DNA of 64,000 bases from Dasyornis broadbenti. Taxonomy: Eukaryota; Chordata; Aves; Passeriformes; Dasyornithidae. The notes under the pieces are model-generated. The model made no database searches and was not told where the DNA came from. It saw only the letters and a program-made list of their open reading frames with translations. The stretch lies in NCBI GenBank assembly GCA_013397935.1, contig VZRN01000693.1:62001-126000 (forward strand), in the 5' to 3' direction. Below, in pieces: positions 62,803 to 64,000 of this stretch (its first letter is position 1; every line of letters starts with the position of its first letter). Both the position numbers and the translations under genes were made by a program.

Positions 62803-64000
62803 TTTGCCTTCTCCTCACTTCCCCACTTTATTAAATATGCTGTTCCTCCTTGCCCAACCTTCACTGCAGCTTTCAGCTGATCACTTCCATAAACTTCTCC
62901 GCTTCCTCCTCTCCTGCTTCACATATCAAACAGATCTTGGGAGAAATTGCATTCAGACCCCCTTGAATCTTTTTATAAGGCAGGTATGGTATCACGTGAG
63001 TTACAGGAAAGAGGATGCCACTAAACTTAATAAATTAACGTTACTTTCTTACAACTTATCCCAAGCAGCTTTGCAGCAGACTTTTTTTATACCCGTACAC
63101 TGCAACTACTTCCATGCTCTTTTTTTCCCTGAATGTTGTACTGTCTGTCATAATTTCAGTGGGTCTCATAAATTGCTTTGATTTAGAAACCAACCTGAAA
63201 TATGAAAGCAGAGTCAGAAAATGTCACTTCCTGTGCTTTCTGTGCTCTCATTAAAAGTTAGCAGAATTTACAACTTAAAAAGTAAATAACATTCAGGAAA
63301 AACAATTTTTTTGGGAAGTGTGCAAGGAAAGAACAGAGCTGGTTTTGCTGAAGGAGAGCTTTTTTGTCCCACAGTGGTAAAATTCAAGATTTGTACAAAA
63401 TTCAGTGAAAAGCATGAGTAAAAATCACCGTGATAAGTTATGAATATTTATGTACTCAAGACAAAACTAAAATCAAATGCGTTTGTAAAAACAATGAGCT
63501 GCATAATTGTAATTCCTTCTAAAATAAATAAGTGCCCCGTCTCTTTCTTAAAAAGAAAAAGATGGAAAAGGGAGAAACCCTAGAGTGACTGCTTCCTAAG
63601 GAAACATCTGACAAATAAACTTGCTAAAATGATGGGACACTACATGGGACATAAATAACAGCTGGCCCAGAAAACTGTGGTGAATGAGATGATGAGTAAA
63701 CCCCCTGCACTGAGCTTTCCAATTGACTATTCTGTTGGGAGTAGAAATTGTTACTTACTTTGTGTTCCTGACATTATCAGTGGAAGAAATCTATTTTCTC
63801 AGGCTTTACTGAGTATTCAGGCAGGGTTCGTTTCTTATACTCCTTCTCTCAGTTGAAAAGCACACCAGCACCTCCACACACCTTTAATTGGGCTGGATCT
63901 TGTCCTTGTGGATGACCCTGCAAACCGTAATAACGGCAGCGCGTCCAGTGAGCAGTCGTACCAGCTGAAGTGCAGCAGCCCTGTGGGCAGTGCAGTGCAT
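62803..64000. other. Intergenic to right edge; possible exon start
   Basis: No certain gene. The last ~140 bp become GC-richer with CpGs and stay open on the plus strand to the edge, and are also open on the minus strand. See the finding for this stretch. Confidence 0.4.

Noticed and set aside
62765..63181. 138-codon plus-strand frame as a gene
   Set aside because: Begins within a CR1 tail remnant, with low-complexity leucine/phenylalanine composition from T-rich DNA.

Overview
The window is vertebrate genomic DNA, almost certainly from a bird and probably a songbird. Coding is sparse and split into short exons with GT-AG borders. The dominant interspersed repeat is the chicken-repeat-1 (CR1) LINE, in many 5'-truncated copies on both strands, and several sequences resemble passerine endogenous-retrovirus LTRs. 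Placement on the Z chromosome is an inference from the gene's human 9q22 location, not something the sequence shows.

Layout. From about 971 to 9819 the minus strand carries 15 coding exons encoding the N-terminal ~551 residues of CCDC180, a long coiled-coil protein; the rest of the gene lies off the left edge. Intron 3 is mostly one solo LTR. Upstream of the first coding exon lie a CR1 copy and then a CpG island (about 10.4-12.0 kb) that probably holds the CCDC180 promoter. From 12.3 to 13.7 kb there is an antisense LTR and a CR1 copy whose 3' part is inverted.

From 13711 to 20824 lies the most striking structure: two 1.25-kb arms in inverted orientation, about 99.8% identical, around a 4.6-kb spacer made of older CR1 debris. 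From 20.8 to 64 kb I find no convincing gene. It is AT-rich intergenic DNA with scattered CR1 and LTR pieces, simple repeats, a possible hairpin near 27.7 kb and a short open, codon-like stretch at the right edge that could start an exon.

The CCDC180 gene model was built by hand from splice borders and reading-frame continuity, supported by remembered similarity to the human protein. Repeat family names come from recognition of consensus-like blocks, not from a search.
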